Shown here in pieces: positions 54,469-63,970 of a stretch of DNA of 64,000 nt (positions are counted from its first letter, which is position 1; each line of letters starts with the position of its first letter). The DNA is taken from positions 124,001 through 188,000 of the forward strand of contig NZ_CP121650.1 in assembly GCF_029714405.1 (NCBI RefSeq), read 5' to 3'. A program made the position numbers and the translations under genes. The notes under the pieces were generated by a model. It did no database searches and had not been told where the DNA came from. It worked only from the letters and a program-made list of their open reading frames with translations. Origin of the DNA: Bradyrhizobium sp. CB82. Lineage in GTDB: Bacteria; Pseudomonadota; Alphaproteobacteria; Rhizobiales; Xanthobacteraceae.

Positions 54469-55054
54469 AGCGATCGTCCCGCCCGCCCGTTCTGGACCCG
54501 CCGCCCTCCCCCGCCGCCGAGCGCTCAGCGAGGACGAGCGCGCGCTGTGGGAGATGGTTGCAAAGCAGGTCAAGCCGCTCCGAAAACGTCGCGTGACGAA
54601 GGCGGAGGCGGCGGCGCGCGCCGAAGTCTTGCCGGCTGGGCCCGCGGCGAGGCATCCAGCGCCGTCAAGGCCGATCGTCCCTGCGCCGGCTCCTCGCGTG
54701 ATGAAGCCCGCCGTCCCGCCTTTGGCGCCGCTCGGCAGGCGCGAGCGCGCAAAGCTGTCACGCGGCCGCAGCGAGATCGAGGCGCGGCTTGATCTGCATG
54801 GCATGACCCAGATGCGCGCCCATCGCGCGCTCTCAGGCTTCCTCCAGCGCGCCCATCATGATGGCCTCACCTTCGTGCTCGTCATCACCGGCAAGGGAAA
54901 AGCCGGCGGCGAAAGCGGCGTGCTCCGCCGCCAGGTGCCGGAGTGGCTGAGCCTGCCGGAATTCCGCGCCTTCGTCGTCGGCTTCGAGGAAGCCCATATC
55001 GGCCATGGCGGGGCGGGCGCGCTTTACGTGCGGATCAGGCGCGCGAGGTCTTAG
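54465..55054 (+). CDS. Smr-domain endonuclease-like protein, N-terminal reading frame uncertain
   Basis: The Smr (small MutS-related) domain is clear: ARLDLHGMTQMRAHRALSGF and FVLVITGKGKAGGESGVLRR, ending GALYVRIRRARS. N-terminal sequence RALSEDERALWEMVAKQVKP is also typical. The expected start is the ATG at 54465, overlapping the mltA stop (ATGA) and coding MKRSSRPPVLDPPPSPAAER, but it is in a different frame from the domain. A one-base change in the C/G-rich run at about 54500-54525 would join them. Without that, the domain frame has only a TTG at 54368 or an internal ATG at 54553. Either a real frameshift or a sequencing slip. Confidence 0.75.
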
Positions 55055-55067
55055 CCGCGGACTCGCT

Positions 55068-55200
55068 GCAACCTCTCCCGCTTGCGGGGGAGGTCGGCGT
55101 GAAGCGCCGGGTGGTTGCTCTCTCAACACGGGGAGTCCCAATGCGGAGACACCCCTGCCCCAGGCCTCCCCCGCAAGCGGGAGAGGGAGCGCACCTCCGG
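55068..55200. repeat. composite palindromic repeat, CTCTCCCGC family, copy 6
   Basis: AACCTCTCCCGCTTGCGGGG, GTCGGCGTGAAGCGCCGGGT, and closing CCTCCCCCGCAAGCGGGAGA. It lies between convergent smr and the membrane-protein gene. Confidence 0.82.
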
Positions 55201-55232
55201 TGTGGCCACAAGTAATCTGCTCTTGCAGAACT

Positions 55233-56357
55233 CTAAAACGGCCGCACAATTCCGACTCGCGGGATCAAAGTGATGATCAATCCGAAGATATTTGTCCTCT
55301 GATCCTCTTCTGGGATCAGCGCTGTCTCCTGCTTGGCCGGCAGCATCTTCACTGCATGCAGGATCAGGAACATGCAGACCGCCCAGTTCGAGATCCAGCG
55401 CGAATAGTCGAATACCATCGCGAACATCACGACATAGGCGAGGCTGACGCCGAGGAGGCCTGCGATGACGAGACGCCGGTGAGTCTCATCGGCGAGCGCG
55501 CGGATCAGGCGCGTAAAATAACGCCATAACGGCATGTGCAGCCAGATCAGCAGCGCAAAGACGGGCACGCCGAGAACGTTGTGGGGCATGCGGCCCCAGG
55601 TGTCCGCAAGCTCCTTCGCCAGCGGCTGGTACCAGATGTAGCTGAATTGCAGCAGCTCGGTGCGGGCGGGATCGGCCATGCGGCTCTTCAGATAGGCGAC
55701 GAAATCAGCCTCCGGTATCGGCATCGTTCCCAGGAATTGCGCGGCGAAGAACAGCGCGCTGACGACGAGCAGAGCCGCGAGCCCGAACGCGACGTTCACG
55801 CGATTGATGCCGTGCCCGAGATAATGCCTGACGACGACGACCATGATGATCGTCGGCACATACATCAACAGATGGATGTGGTGGATCAGGATCAGCACGA
55901 TCGAGAACAGGGCGGCGATCGCAACATAGAGGACCGAGCGCGCCGGGAGCAGCAGCAGCACGATCGCGAGCGCACAGCCATAGATGTCGAAATGGCCGAG
56001 CGTATGCATGAAGTTCTTCAGGAAGAAGGGCGAGCCCGCGATGAACACGAACAGCGGGAGGGTCTTCTCGTTGAGACCAAACACCCTGCGGAACAGCATT
56101 ACGAACAGCCCCAGCGTCACCAGCCATGTCACGCCGCCGAGCGCGAACACCAGCCACACCGGCACCTTCGCCGTGAACAGCGCAACGATGGCGCCGATCA
56201 GCGCGCGCTTGATGAAGCCGAAATGATAGTCGACGAGAAGGTGGATGTAGGGAACGTAAGGCGGCAGCAGGATCTTGTGCAGGAAGACGCCGGCGATCAC
56301 GGCGGCGTTGATGGCGAGCAACAGGCGCCAGGGATTTTGCCAAAGACTACCGCGCAC
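55233..56357 (-). CDS. polytopic membrane protein of unknown function
   Basis: A 374-residue protein with about nine or ten hydrophobic helices and short loops. The start is GTG (MRGSLWQNPWRLLLAINAAV). The loop after helix 1 contains PYVPYIHLLVDYHFGFIKRA, with an acid near the membrane as in GT-C transferases. HTLGHFDIYGCALAIVLLLL and VFDYSRWISNWAVCMFLI are other landmarks. No named family recognised with confidence. It could be a glycosyltransferase or an O-antigen-type membrane protein. No related enzymes adjoin it; hslU is its upstream neighbour on the same strand. Confidence 0.65.
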   Translation of the reverse strand: MRGSLWQNPWRLLLAINAAVIAGVFLHKILLPPYVPYIHLLVDYHFGFIKRALIGAIVALFTAKVPVWLVFALGGVTWLVTLGLFVMLFRRVFGLNEKTLPLFVFIAGSPFFLKNFMHTLGHFDIYGCALAIVLLLLPARSVLYVAIAALFSIVLILIHHIHLLMYVPTIIMVVVVRHYLGHGINRVNVAFGLAALLVVSALFFAAQFLGTMPIPEADFVAYLKSRMADPARTELLQFSYIWYQPLAKELADTWGRMPHNVLGVPVFALLIWLHMPLWRYFTRLIRALADETHRRLVIAGLLGVSLAYVVMFAMVFDYSRWISNWAVCMFLILHAVKMLPAKQETALIPEEDQRTNIFGLIITLIPRVGIVRPF

Positions 56358-56388
56358 AGGGCACCCGCGCTGCGGACATTGCCCCCGC

Positions 56389-56450
56389 CGTCATCCCGGA
56401 CAAGCGCACGAAGTGAGCGCCGATCCGGGACCCGTAACCACTAATATTCG
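56389..56450. repeat. GTCATCCCGGACAAGCGC repeat fragment
   Basis: GTCATCCCGGACAAGCGCAC followed by GAGCGCCGATCCGGGACCC forms an inverted pair (TCCCGGA / TCCGGGA). It is common in Bradyrhizobium intergenic DNA from memory. It occupies part of the 226-base gap before hslU; nothing else was recognised there. Confidence 0.6.
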
Positions 56451-56583
56451 TTTGAGCCAAAGCCGGGGCCGCTATCTTGTCGACGATTGCCGTCAGGGGT
56501 AGTCGCAACGAGCACGAGCGCTCGCGCGGAGGTCCTGGCTTTCGCCATGACGACGGCGGGATAGATAGCCGACCTCCGGCGAA

Positions 56584-57888
56584 TTACAAAATAAACCGGC
56601 TCAGATCGGCATTCTTGGCGAGGTCGCCGACGTGCTTCTGCACGAAGTCGGCGTCGACCCGGATGGTCTCGCCGTTGCGGTCCGGCGCGGTGAAGGAGAT
56701 CTCGTCCAGCACCCGCTCCATCACCGTTTGCAACCGCCGCGCGCCGATGTTCTCGACCGTCGAATTGACGGCGACCGCGATGTCGGCGAGCGCGTCGATG
56801 GCGCCGTCGGTGATGTCGAGCGTCACGCCTTCGGTCTGCATCAACGCGACATATTGCTTGATCAGCGAGGCCTCGGGCTCGGTGAGGATGCGCCGCAGGT
56901 CATCGCGGGTCAGCGCCTGCAATTCGACGCGGATCGGCAGGCGGCCCTGCAATTCCGGCAGCAGGTCCGAGGGCTTTGCGACGTGGAAAGCGCCGGACGC
57001 AATGAACAGGATGTGGTCGGTCTTCACCGCGCCGTGCTTGGTCGAGACGGTGGTCCCCTCGATCAGCGGCAAGAGGTCGCGCTGCACGCCCTCGCGCGAG
57101 ACGTCGCCGCCGACGCGGCCGTCGCGCGCGCAGATCTTGTCGATCTCGTCCAGGAACACGATGCCGTTGTTCTCGACCGCGCCGATCGCCTCCAGCGTGA
57201 GCTGGTCGTTGTCCAGGAGCTTGTCGGATTCCTCGTTGACGAGGATCTCGTGCGAGCCCTCGACGGTCAGCCGCCGCGTCTTGGTGCGGCCCCCTAACTT
57301 GCCGAAGATGTCGCCGATCGAGATCGCGCCCATCTGCGAGCCGGGCATGCCCGGGATCTCGAACATCGGAAGGCCGCCGCCGGAGGACTGTGTCTCGATC
57401 TCGATTTCCTTGTCGTTGAGCTCGCCGGCGCGCAGCTTCCGGCGGAACGATTCCCGCGTCGCGGAGCTGGCATTGGCGCCGACCAGGGCATCCAGCACGC
57501 GCTCTTCGGCGGCGAGCTGGGCGCGCGCCTGCACGTCCTTGCGCTTGCGCTCGCGCACCTGGAAGATGGCGACCTCGACGAGATCGCGCACGATCTGTTC
57601 GACGTCGCGGCCGACATAGCCGACCTCGGTGAATTTGGTCGCCTCAACTTTAAGGAACGGCGCGTTGGCGAGCTTGGCCAGCCGCCGCGCGATCTCGGTC
57701 TTGCCGACGCCGGTCGGCCCGATCATCAGGATGTTCTTCGGCAGCACCTCCTCGCGAAGCGAGCCGGTGAGCTGCTGGCGCCGCCAGCGGTTCCGGAGCG
57801 CGATCGAGACGGCGCGCTTGGCCTCGGACTGGCCAACGATGAAACGGTCGAGTTCGGAAACGATTTCACGGGGGGAGAAGTCTGTCAT
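56584..57888 (-). CDS. hslU: ATP-dependent protease ATPase subunit HslU
   Basis: A 434-residue AAA+ unfoldase that feeds HslV. N-terminal [20 protein letters not shown], Walker [17 protein letters not shown], an I-domain of about 130 residues, Walker [13 protein letters not shown], sensor and arginine-finger segments, and C-terminal DLSRFIL (the tail that inserts into HslV). Unlike the usual adjacent hslVU pair, two small genes (DUF2585 and GNAT) lie between it and hslV, all on the minus strand. Confidence 0.98.
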   Translation of the reverse strand: MTDFSPREIVSELDRFIVGQSEAKRAVSIALRNRWRRQQLTGSLREEVLPKNILMIGPTGVGKTEIARRLAKLANAPFLKVEATKFTEVGYVGRDVEQIVRDLVEVAIFQVRERKRKDVQARAQLAAEERVLDALVGANASSATRESFRRKLRAGELNDKEIEIETQSSGGGLPMFEIPGMPGSQMGAISIGDIFGKLGGRTKTRRLTVEGSHEILVNEESDKLLDNDQLTLEAIGAVENNGIVFLDEIDKICARDGRVGGDVSREGVQRDLLPLIEGTTVSTKHGAVKTDHILFIASGAFHVAKPSDLLPELQGRLPIRVELQALTRDDLRRILTEPEASLIKQYVALMQTEGVTLDITDGAIDALADIAVAVNSTVENIGARRLQTVMERVLDEISFTAPDRNGETIRVDADFVQKHVGDLAKNADLSRFIL

Positions 57889-57941
57889 GGGACCTTAGCT
57901 AGGATCAGAAACCGGCCGGGACAAGCCGCATTTTGCAGGGG

Positions 57942-58559
57942 TCAGATAATCGGCGGACCGGATTGCCAATGTTTCACGGCCTCGATCGGATGGATCAGCA
58001 TCAGAATATTGAGCGTCAGATTGTCGCGAATGTGGAGCGCCATCATGATCTCGAAAACGAGCCCGATCAGGACGATGGCCTTGACCGGCAGAATCCGCGC
58101 CGCGAGGAAGCCGAGCACCATCAACAGCGTGTCGGAGACCGAGTTGACAATGCTGTCGCCGTAGTAATCCAGCGAGATCGTGCCGGCGCGATAGCGCTCG
58201 ATGATGAAGGGCGAGTTCTCCACGATCTCCCAGGTGCCTTCGATCAGCATGGCGATGATCAGCCGCGCCGGCCAGGACAGTTGGAAGAACGGCAGGCGCG
58301 CGAACAGCAGCCACGTCAATCCGTAGAACAGGAAGCCATGGAGAATGTGGGAGAAGCTGTACCAGTCGGCGATGTGCTGGGAATTCTCCGAGCTGTTGAC
58401 CACGCCGTGCCAGAATTTGACATAGCCGCAGGTGCAGATCGGTACCCGCCCCATCGCAAACAGGATCGAAGCCTGCAGCGCCAGCAGCAACAGCGCGAGA
58501 CCGATCCAGGTGATCGGCGGAAACGCCGTCTTGATGGTGCGGGTTGGCGCGGGCGTCAT
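57942..58559 (-). CDS. DUF2585 (UPF0314) membrane protein
   Basis: A 205-residue protein with four to five helices. The conserved segment [20 protein letters not shown] is followed by [20 protein letters not shown] and [19 protein letters not shown], which identify the UPF0314/DUF2585 family. Function unknown; the Cys/His content suggests a metal or cofactor site. The start overlaps the GNAT stop by four bases, so the two are coupled. Located between hslV and hslU as in related genomes. Confidence 0.93.
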   Translation of the reverse strand: MTPAPTRTIKTAFPPITWIGLALLLLALQASILFAMGRVPICTCGYVKFWHGVVNSSENSQHIADWYSFSHILHGFLFYGLTWLLFARLPFFQLSWPARLIIAMLIEGTWEIVENSPFIIERYRAGTISLDYYGDSIVNSVSDTLLMVLGFLAARILPVKAIVLIGLVFEIMMALHIRDNLTLNILMLIHPIEAVKHWQSGPPII

Positions 58560-59041
58560 GGATTGCGCATCATCAGCAGCGATGGCCCGTCGGGTGTCTC
58601 CACCATGCCAACTCTCTCAAAACCCGCCTTTTCATAGGCGCGCACGGCGCGAATGTTGAGCGGATTGGGATCGGTCACCATGCGCGGCAGCCCTTGCCGA
58701 AAGCGCTCATCCACGAACTGCCGGATGAACGACGAGCCGTGCCCGCGAGCGATCATGCCGGCTTCACCGATGAAGAGGTCGATGCCACGTGTACCCTCCG
58801 GCTGCGGTCCAAAGCCCGCATTCCAGGCAGTCAGGCTGTAGCACTGAAGATAGCCGAACGGCTGGCCCTCGGCCAACACGATGAACTGGTCCATCGCAGG
58901 CTCAATGAGGTCGCCGCTCACGAGCGTGAACTGCTCCTCCGGATCGCCCCACCACTTCAGCACATGCGGCTCGGCCAGCCACCGCCGGATCAGCGGCAGG
59001 TCGGCCGCTGTCATCGGGCGGAAGTTGTAAATGCTAGTCAT
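58556..59041 (-). CDS. GNAT-family N-acetyltransferase
   Basis: A 161-residue acetyltransferase with the N-terminal [20 protein letters not shown] segment and the acetyl-CoA loop region [20 protein letters not shown] (the Q/RxxGxG/A-like motif), then [20 protein letters not shown]. It resembles aminoglycoside 6'-acetyltransferase-type and siderophore-acetyltransferase-type GNATs. That likeness is generic and not evidence of drug resistance. It overlaps DUF2585 by four bases. Confidence 0.85.
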   Translation of the reverse strand: MTSIYNFRPMTAADLPLIRRWLAEPHVLKWWGDPEEQFTLVSGDLIEPAMDQFIVLAEGQPFGYLQCYSLTAWNAGFGPQPEGTRGIDLFIGEAGMIARGHGSSFIRQFVDERFRQGLPRMVTDPNPLNIRAVRAYEKAGFERVGMVETPDGPSLLMMRNP

Positions 59042-59065
59042 CTAATAGTAGCAACGGCGGGACTG

Positions 59066-59192
59066 CGCTCCCTCTCCCGCTTGCGGGAGAGGGTTGGGGA
59101 GAGGGTGCTTCCGCAACCGATAATCCTGATGTGGAGAGAGCCCTCACCCGCGCCTTCGGCGCGACCTCTCCCGCAAGTGGGAGAGGTTGCAG
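59066..59192. repeat. composite palindromic repeat, CTCTCCCGC family, copy 7
   Basis: CCCTCTCCCGCTTGCGGGAG, AGGGTTGGGGAGAGGGTGCT, an AATCCTGATGTGGAGAGAGC spacer, CGCGCCTTCGGCGCG and closing ACCTCTCCCGCAAGTGGGAG. A complete copy between the GNAT gene and hslV. Confidence 0.83.
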
Positions 59193-59229
59193 CCGGCATG
59201 CGGACGGGCTTGTCCGTCAAACCCATGAC

Positions 59230-59790
59230 CTAGCCGCTCGACAGGCTTTCGATCGTCACGTTGCGGTTGGTGTAGACGCAGATGTCGGCGGCGATGTCGA
59301 GCGAGCGGCGGACGATGGTCTCGGCGTCCTTGTCGGTGTCGAGCAGGGCGCGGGCCGCGGCGAGCGCGTAGTTGCCGCCGGAGCCGATCGCCATCACGCC
59401 GGCTTCGGGCTCAAGCACGTCGCCGGTGCCGGTCAGGACCAGGGAGACCTCCTTGTCGGCCACGATCATCATGGCCTCCAGCCGCCGCAAATAGCGGTCG
59501 GTGCGCCAATCCTTGGCGAGCTCGACCGCGGCCCGGGTCAGCTGCCCCGGATATTGCTCGAGCTTGCTCTCCAGCCGCTCGAACAGGGTGAAGGCGTCCG
59601 CGGTCGCGCCGGCGAAGCCGCCGATCACGTCGCCCTTGCCGAGCCTGCGGACCTTTTTAGCGTTGGACTTGATCACGGTCTGGCCGATCGAGACCTGGCC
59701 GTCGCCGCCGACCACCACCCGGCCGCCCTTGCGGACGGTTACGATCGTCGTGCCGTGCCAGACCGGCGGGCTGTTCTGGGAATCCTGCAT
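59230..59790 (-). CDS. hslV: ATP-dependent protease peptidase subunit HslV
   Basis: A 186-residue proteasome-type peptidase. A 13-residue propeptide ([13 protein letters not shown]) precedes the catalytic T14 of [40 protein letters not shown] and [18 protein letters not shown] are conserved. ATG 59790; the upstream open frame is not conserved. It acts with HslU in regulated proteolysis. It is the first gene of the hslV-GNAT-DUF2585-hslU stretch and is divergent from hisB. Confidence 0.98.
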   Translation of the reverse strand: MQDSQNSPPVWHGTTIVTVRKGGRVVVGGDGQVSIGQTVIKSNAKKVRRLGKGDVIGGFAGATADAFTLFERLESKLEQYPGQLTRAAVELAKDWRTDRYLRRLEAMMIVADKEVSLVLTGTGDVLEPEAGVMAIGSGGNYALAAARALLDTDKDAETIVRRSLDIAADICVYTNRNVTIESLSSG

Positions 59791-59961
59791 GAAGTACCTC
59801 GTTGTCCGGCCTGATTTAGGCGGTCCGGTCCCGGGGCACAACGGGCCGCTCCGGCCCTAAATTCGCTCACCATAGGCCGAAGTAGAGCCCTGCCGGGAGC
59901 ATCCCGCAGTAGCGAAGGCGTCATTTGGCTGTTAAAAGACCGCCGTTTTCGGCCCCAAGGG

Positions 59962-60046
59962 AGCACAATCCGGACAAGTGGGCACCGGTTTTCCCTCGCG
60001 ACAAACGCGGAACGCGTTTGCGCGGAGGTCTTGCTCAAATACTCAA
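59962..60046. repeat. dispersed GCATGATC repeat, copy 4
   Basis: GCACAATCCGGACAAGTGGG, GGTTTTCCCTCGCGA, perfect hairpin CAAACGCG-GAA-CGCGTTTG, then GCGCGGAGGTCTTGCTCAAA. Left-end divergence (CACAATC for CATGATC). It lies between divergent hslV and hisB, so it is within the promoter region of one or both. Confidence 0.82.
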
Positions 60047-60069
60047 ATAGAAGCGAAAGCCAACTTTCA

Positions 60070-60663
60070 ATGCGCACCGCGACGATCAAGCGCAAGACCA
60101 AAGAGACCGATATCGAGGTATCCGTGAACCTCGATGGGTCCGGCGTGTCTGATATCACGACCGGTATCGGCTTTTTCGACCATATGCTCGATCTCCTCGC
60201 CCGCCATTCCCGCATCGACCTCACGGTCAAGGCAGTGGGCGACCTGCACATTGATTATCACCATACGACCGAAGACACCGGCATCGCGCTCGGCCAGGCC
60301 GTCAGGCAGGCGCTCGGCAACATGGCGGGCATTACCCGCTATGCGAGCGTCCATATGCCCATGGACGAGACGCTGTCGCGCGTCGTCATCGACATCTCGG
60401 GCCGTCCGGTCCTGGTGTTCAAGGCCGACTTCCCCCGCGACAAGATCGGCGAGTTCGACACCGAGCTCGTGCGCGAGTGGTTCAACGCCTTCGCCATGAA
60501 CGCCGGCGTGACTCTCCACGTCGAGACCCTATATGGCGAGAACAGCCACCATATCGCCGAATCCTGCTTCAAGGGTCTGGCGCGGGCACTGCGCGCCGCC
60601 GTGGCGATCGACCTAAAGGCGGCGGGCGAAGTGCCCTCCACCAAGGGCTCGCTCGGCGGCTGA
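60070..60663 (+). CDS. hisB: imidazoleglycerol-phosphate dehydratase
   Basis: A 197-residue histidine-biosynthetic enzyme (dehydratase only, without the phosphatase domain of E. coli HisB). Mn-binding motifs are [25 protein letters not shown] and [21 protein letters not shown] 60070 begins [19 protein letters not shown]. First of the hisB-DUF2628-hisH-hisA-hisF-hisE set on the plus strand. Confidence 0.98.
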   Translation: MRTATIKRKTKETDIEVSVNLDGSGVSDITTGIGFFDHMLDLLARHSRIDLTVKAVGDLHIDYHHTTEDTGIALGQAVRQALGNMAGITRYASVHMPMDETLSRVVIDISGRPVLVFKADFPRDKIGEFDTELVREWFNAFAMNAGVTLHVETLYGENSHHIAESCFKGLARALRAAVAIDLKAAGEVPSTKGSLGG

Positions 60664-60732
60664 CATCTCCGTCTCGCGGCGATGGGCGCCGCTGACGGTA
60701 TCAAATATCTTCTTGAGAACGGGGCATCCAAC

Positions 60733-61266
60733 ATGCCTGCCTACACAGTTCATGCTCCAGGCCCTAGCGGCGCGGACCTACGCGCGACGGACAGGTTCGT
60801 CTTTGTGCGCGACGGCTTTCATTTCTGGGCGGCGATCTTCGGCCCGTTCTGGCTGTTGTGGCACCGGCTGTGGCTGGCGTTGCTCGGCTGGGCGATCTTC
60901 TTCGCCGCGTTCCAGGCCGGGCTGTCGAGCCTTGGCGTCGGCCGCTCCTCGATCTTCTTTGCCGATATCGTCGTGGCCCTCTTGATGGGCCTCGAGGCGT
61001 CGAGCCTGCGCCGCTGGACGCTGTCGCGCGGCAATTGGCGTCAGCTCGACGTGGTCATCGCCGACGACCAGGACACCGCCGAGCGCCGCTTCTTCGAGCG
61101 CTGGAGCCAGAAGCAGCGCGGCCTCGTCAATGATCAATGGGCCGTCGACCGCGGCGGCCCACCGCCGACCCGCTCCGTCCCGGGTCAGCCGTTCTCAAAC
61201 CCGCCGCCGCTTCCGTCCGGTGGCATCATTGGATTGTTTCCAGAACCGGGAGGGTCATCACGATGA
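60733..61266 (+). CDS. DUF2628 membrane protein inside the his operon
   Basis: A 177-residue protein. The N-terminus MPAYTVHAP is followed by [20 protein letters not shown] and two or three helices to about residue 100, then a soluble tail with [20 protein letters not shown] and a Pro-rich end. The [20 protein letters not shown] pattern identifies DUF2628. Function unknown. Its stop overlaps the hisH start by four bases (ATGA), so it is translated as part of the his operon. ATG 60733. Confidence 0.9.
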   Translation: MPAYTVHAPGPSGADLRATDRFVFVRDGFHFWAAIFGPFWLLWHRLWLALLGWAIFFAAFQAGLSSLGVGRSSIFFADIVVALLMGLEASSLRRWTLSRGNWRQLDVVIADDQDTAERRFFERWSQKQRGLVNDQWAVDRGGPPPTRSVPGQPFSNPPPLPSGGIIGLFPEPGGSSR

Positions 61267-61913
61267 GCGTTGCCATCATCGATTACGGTTCCGGCAATCT
61301 GCATTCCGCCGCAAAGGCCTTCGAGCGCGCCGCGCGCAGCATGGAGGATGGGCAAAAGGTCTTCGTGACGAGCGATCCGGATCAGGCCTACAGCGCCGAT
61401 CGCCTCGTGCTGCCCGGTGTCGGCGCCTTCGCCGACTGCCGGCGTGGGCTTGATGCCGTCAACGGCATGGTCGAGGCGATCACCGAAGCGGTGCGCGTGA
61501 AGGCGCGACCGATGTTCGGAATCTGCGTCGGCATGCAGCTCTTTGCCACGCGCGGCAAGGAGCACGTCATCACCGAAGGCCTGAACTGGATCGCCGGCGA
61601 CGTCGAGAAGATCACGCCGCGCGACGAAAACCTGAAGATCCCGCACATGGGCTGGAACACGCTCGACGTCGTGCGCGAGCACCCGGTGATGGACAAGCTG
61701 CCGCTCGGCCCGAAGGGCCAGCACGCCTATTTCGTGCATTCCTATCACCTCAATGCCGCCTTTGAGGCGGACGTGCTCGCGCGCGCCGACTATGGCGGGC
61801 CCGTCACGGCCATCGTGGCCAAGGACACCGCCATCGGCACCCAGTTTCACCCCGAGAAGAGCCAGCGCTTTGGCCTCGCCCTGATCTCGAACTTTTTGAG
61901 ATGGAAGCCGTGA
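61263..61913 (+). CDS. hisH: imidazole glycerol phosphate synthase glutaminase subunit HisH
   Basis: A 216-residue class I glutamine amidotransferase delivering ammonia to HisF. The nucleophile Cys is in [10 protein letters not shown]; the His-Glu pair is in [13 protein letters not shown]-terminal [15 protein letters not shown] is conserved. ATG 61263 overlaps the DUF2628 stop. The hisA start lies within its last codons. Confidence 0.98.
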   Translation: MSVAIIDYGSGNLHSAAKAFERAARSMEDGQKVFVTSDPDQAYSADRLVLPGVGAFADCRRGLDAVNGMVEAITEAVRVKARPMFGICVGMQLFATRGKEHVITEGLNWIAGDVEKITPRDENLKIPHMGWNTLDVVREHPVMDKLPLGPKGQHAYFVHSYHLNAAFEADVLARADYGGPVTAIVAKDTAIGTQFHPEKSQRFGLALISNFLRWKP

Positions 61914-62650
61914 TCCTCTTCCCCGCCATCGATCTGAAGAACGGCCAATGCGTGCGCCTGGAGCAAGGCGACATGGCGCGCGCCACCGTATTCAACCTCG
62001 ATCCTGCGGCGCAGGCGCGAAGTTTCGCCGCGCAGGGATTCGAATATCTCCACGTCGTCGATCTTGACGGCGCCTTCGCCGGCAAGCCGGTGAACGCGGA
62101 TGCCGTGGAGGCCATGCTGAAGACGATCAAGATCCCGGTGCAGCTCGGCGGCGGCATTCGCGATCTTGCGACCGTCGAAGCCTGGCTCGCCAAGGGCATC
62201 ACGCGCGTCATCATCGGCACGGCTGCCGTGCGCGATCCGGAACTGGTGAAAAGCGCGGCGAAGAAATTCCCCGGCCGCGTGGCCGTCGGCCTTGATGCCC
62301 GCGACGGCAAGGTCGCTGTCGAAGGCTGGGCCGAGACCTCGCAGGTGACGGTGCTGGAAATCGCGCAGCGCTTCGAGGATGCCGGCGTCGCCGCCATCAT
62401 CTTCACCGATATCGCCCGCGACGGCCTGCTGAAAGGCCTCAATCTCGAGGCGACCATCGCACTGGCAGATAGCATCTCGATCCCCGTCATCGCCTCCGGC
62501 GGCCTCGCCTCGATCGAGGACGTCAAGGCCATGCTGACGCCGCACGCCAGAAAGCTCGCCGGTGCGATCGCTGGCCGCGCTCTCTATGACGGCCGGCTTG
62601 ATCCGGCTAGCGCCCTCACCCTGATCCGCAACGCGCGCGCTGCTGCCTAG
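61910..62650 (+). CDS. hisA: phosphoribosyl-formimino-AICAR ribotide isomerase
   Basis: A 246-residue TIM-barrel isomerase: catalytic Asp in [16 protein letters not shown] and the second Asp in [27 protein letters not shown] and the C-terminal phosphate loop [14 protein letters not shown] are intact. GTG at 61910 (GTGA overlapping the hisH stop) gives MILFPAIDL, the usual family start. An ATG nine bases earlier (61901) would add MEA and cannot be excluded. Confidence 0.96.
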   Translation: MILFPAIDLKNGQCVRLEQGDMARATVFNLDPAAQARSFAAQGFEYLHVVDLDGAFAGKPVNADAVEAMLKTIKIPVQLGGGIRDLATVEAWLAKGITRVIIGTAAVRDPELVKSAAKKFPGRVAVGLDARDGKVAVEGWAETSQVTVLEIAQRFEDAGVAAIIFTDIARDGLLKGLNLEATIALADSISIPVIASGGLASIEDVKAMLTPHARKLAGAIAGRALYDGRLDPASALTLIRNARAAA

Positions 62651-62659
62651 GAGAATCAA

Positions 62660-63436
62660 ATGTTCAAGGTGCGCGTAATCCCCTGCCTCGACGTCAAGGA
62701 CGGCCGGGTCGTCAAGGGGGTCAATTTCGTCGACCTGCGCGATGCCGGCGATCCCGTCGAGGCGGCGATCGCCTATGACGCCGCCGGCGCCGATGAGCTC
62801 TGCTTTCTCGACATCACTGCGACCCATGAGAACCGCGGCATCATGCTGGACGTGGTCCGGCGCACGGCGGAGGCCTGTTTCATGCCGGTGACCGTCGGCG
62901 GCGGTGTGCGCAAGGTCGATGATATCAAGACGCTGCTGCGCTCGGGCGCCGACAAGGTCTCGATCAACAGTGCCGCGGTGTCGCGGCGCGAGTTCGTCAA
63001 GGAAGCCGCGGAAAAGTTCGGCGAGCAGTGCGTGGTGGTCGCGATCGACGCCAAGCGCGTCAAGCGCCCCGGCGGCTCCGACCGCTGGGAGATTTTTACC
63101 CATGGCGGGCGCAATGCGACCGGCATCGATGCCATCGAATATGCCCAGGAGGTGGTGTCGCTGGGTGCCGGTGAAATTTTGCTCACCTCGATGGACCGCG
63201 ACGGCACCAAGCAGGGCTTTGACATCCCGCTGACCCGGGCCATCGCGGACAGCGTTCTCGTTCCCGTGATCGCCTCGGGCGGCGTCGGCAATCTCGATCA
63301 CCTCGTCGACGGCATCCGCGACGGCCACGCCACCGCAGTGCTGGCGGCGTCGATCTTCCACTTCGGGGAATTTACCATCCGCGAGGCCAAGGACCACATG
63401 GCCCGTCGCGGCCTGCCGATGCGGCTGGATGCCTGA
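62660..63436 (+). CDS. hisF: imidazole glycerol phosphate synthase cyclase subunit HisF
   Basis: A 258-residue TIM-barrel cyclase partner of HisH. Catalytic acids are in [19 protein letters not shown] (first Asp) and [15 protein letters not shown] (second Asp). [20 protein letters not shown] and [16 protein letters not shown] are the phosphate loops. AGGAG precedes the ATG by eight bases; the gap to hisA is nine bases. Confidence 0.98.
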   Translation: MFKVRVIPCLDVKDGRVVKGVNFVDLRDAGDPVEAAIAYDAAGADELCFLDITATHENRGIMLDVVRRTAEACFMPVTVGGGVRKVDDIKTLLRSGADKVSINSAAVSRREFVKEAAEKFGEQCVVVAIDAKRVKRPGGSDRWEIFTHGGRNATGIDAIEYAQEVVSLGAGEILLTSMDRDGTKQGFDIPLTRAIADSVLVPVIASGGVGNLDHLVDGIRDGHATAVLAASIFHFGEFTIREAKDHMARRGLPMRLDA

Positions 63437-63512
63437 CGACTCCGGTTCGTAAAAGTGCTACACGGGCAAGTCTGGACGGTTGGTAAAGCCGGCGTGTTTC
63501 TGAGTATCTTGT

Positions 63513-63836
63513 ATGTCGCGTTTCACGATCCATGATCTGGCCGCAACCATCGATACCCGCGCCGCGGTTGCTGGCGAGGTGTCCTATACGCGCAAGCTCC
63601 TGGACAAGGGCGCGGAACATTGCGCGAAAAAGTTCGGCGAGGAAGCAGTCGAAACCGTAATCGCAGCAGTCGAAAACGATCGCGCACATCTGATCGCTGA
63701 AAGCGCCGACCTGCTCTACCACTTCCTTGTGTTGCTCAAGGCGCGTGGCGTAAAGCTGGAAGAGGTCGAGGCGGCGCTCGAGAAGCGGACGTCAATGTCG
63801 GGGTTGGAAGAGAAAGCGTCGCGCAAGAGCGAGTAG
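63513..63836 (+). CDS. hisE: phosphoribosyl-ATP pyrophosphatase
   Basis: A 107-residue all-alpha pyrophosphohydrolase for the second step of histidine synthesis. The MazG-like acidic helices KFGEEAVETVIAAVENDRAH and ESADLLYHFLVLLKARGVKL carry the metal-binding E/D set. ATG 63513 begins MSRFTIHDLAATIDTRAA. It is separated from hisF by 76 bases. The stop TAG is directly joined to a GCATGATC repeat. Confidence 0.97.
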   Translation: MSRFTIHDLAATIDTRAAVAGEVSYTRKLLDKGAEHCAKKFGEEAVETVIAAVENDRAHLIAESADLLYHFLVLLKARGVKLEEVEAALEKRTSMSGLEEKASRKSE

Positions 63837-63938
63837 AGCATGATCCTGATCCGAAGGACCGCGTCAGCGCAATTTGCGAAGCGGTTTTCCCTCCCGACAA
63901 ACGCGGTACGCGTTTGCGCGGAGGTCATGCTCAAACCA
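63836..63938. repeat. dispersed GCATGATC repeat, copy 5
   Basis: GAGCATGATCCTGATCCGAA, GAAGCGGTTTTCCCTCCCGA, hairpin CAAACGCG-GTA-CGCGTTTG, then GCGCGGAGGTCATGCTCAAA. It has a longer left portion than other copies. The left end touches the hisE stop codon. Confidence 0.85.
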
Positions 63939-63970
63939 AAGAGCTAGAGTCGGAACGGAAAGGCGGCGTC

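Noticed and set aside
58556..59041. Antibiotic-resistance acetyltransferase
   Set aside because: The GNAT fold resembles AAC(6') enzymes only in general features, and core-genome context between hslV and hslU argues against an acquired resistance gene.
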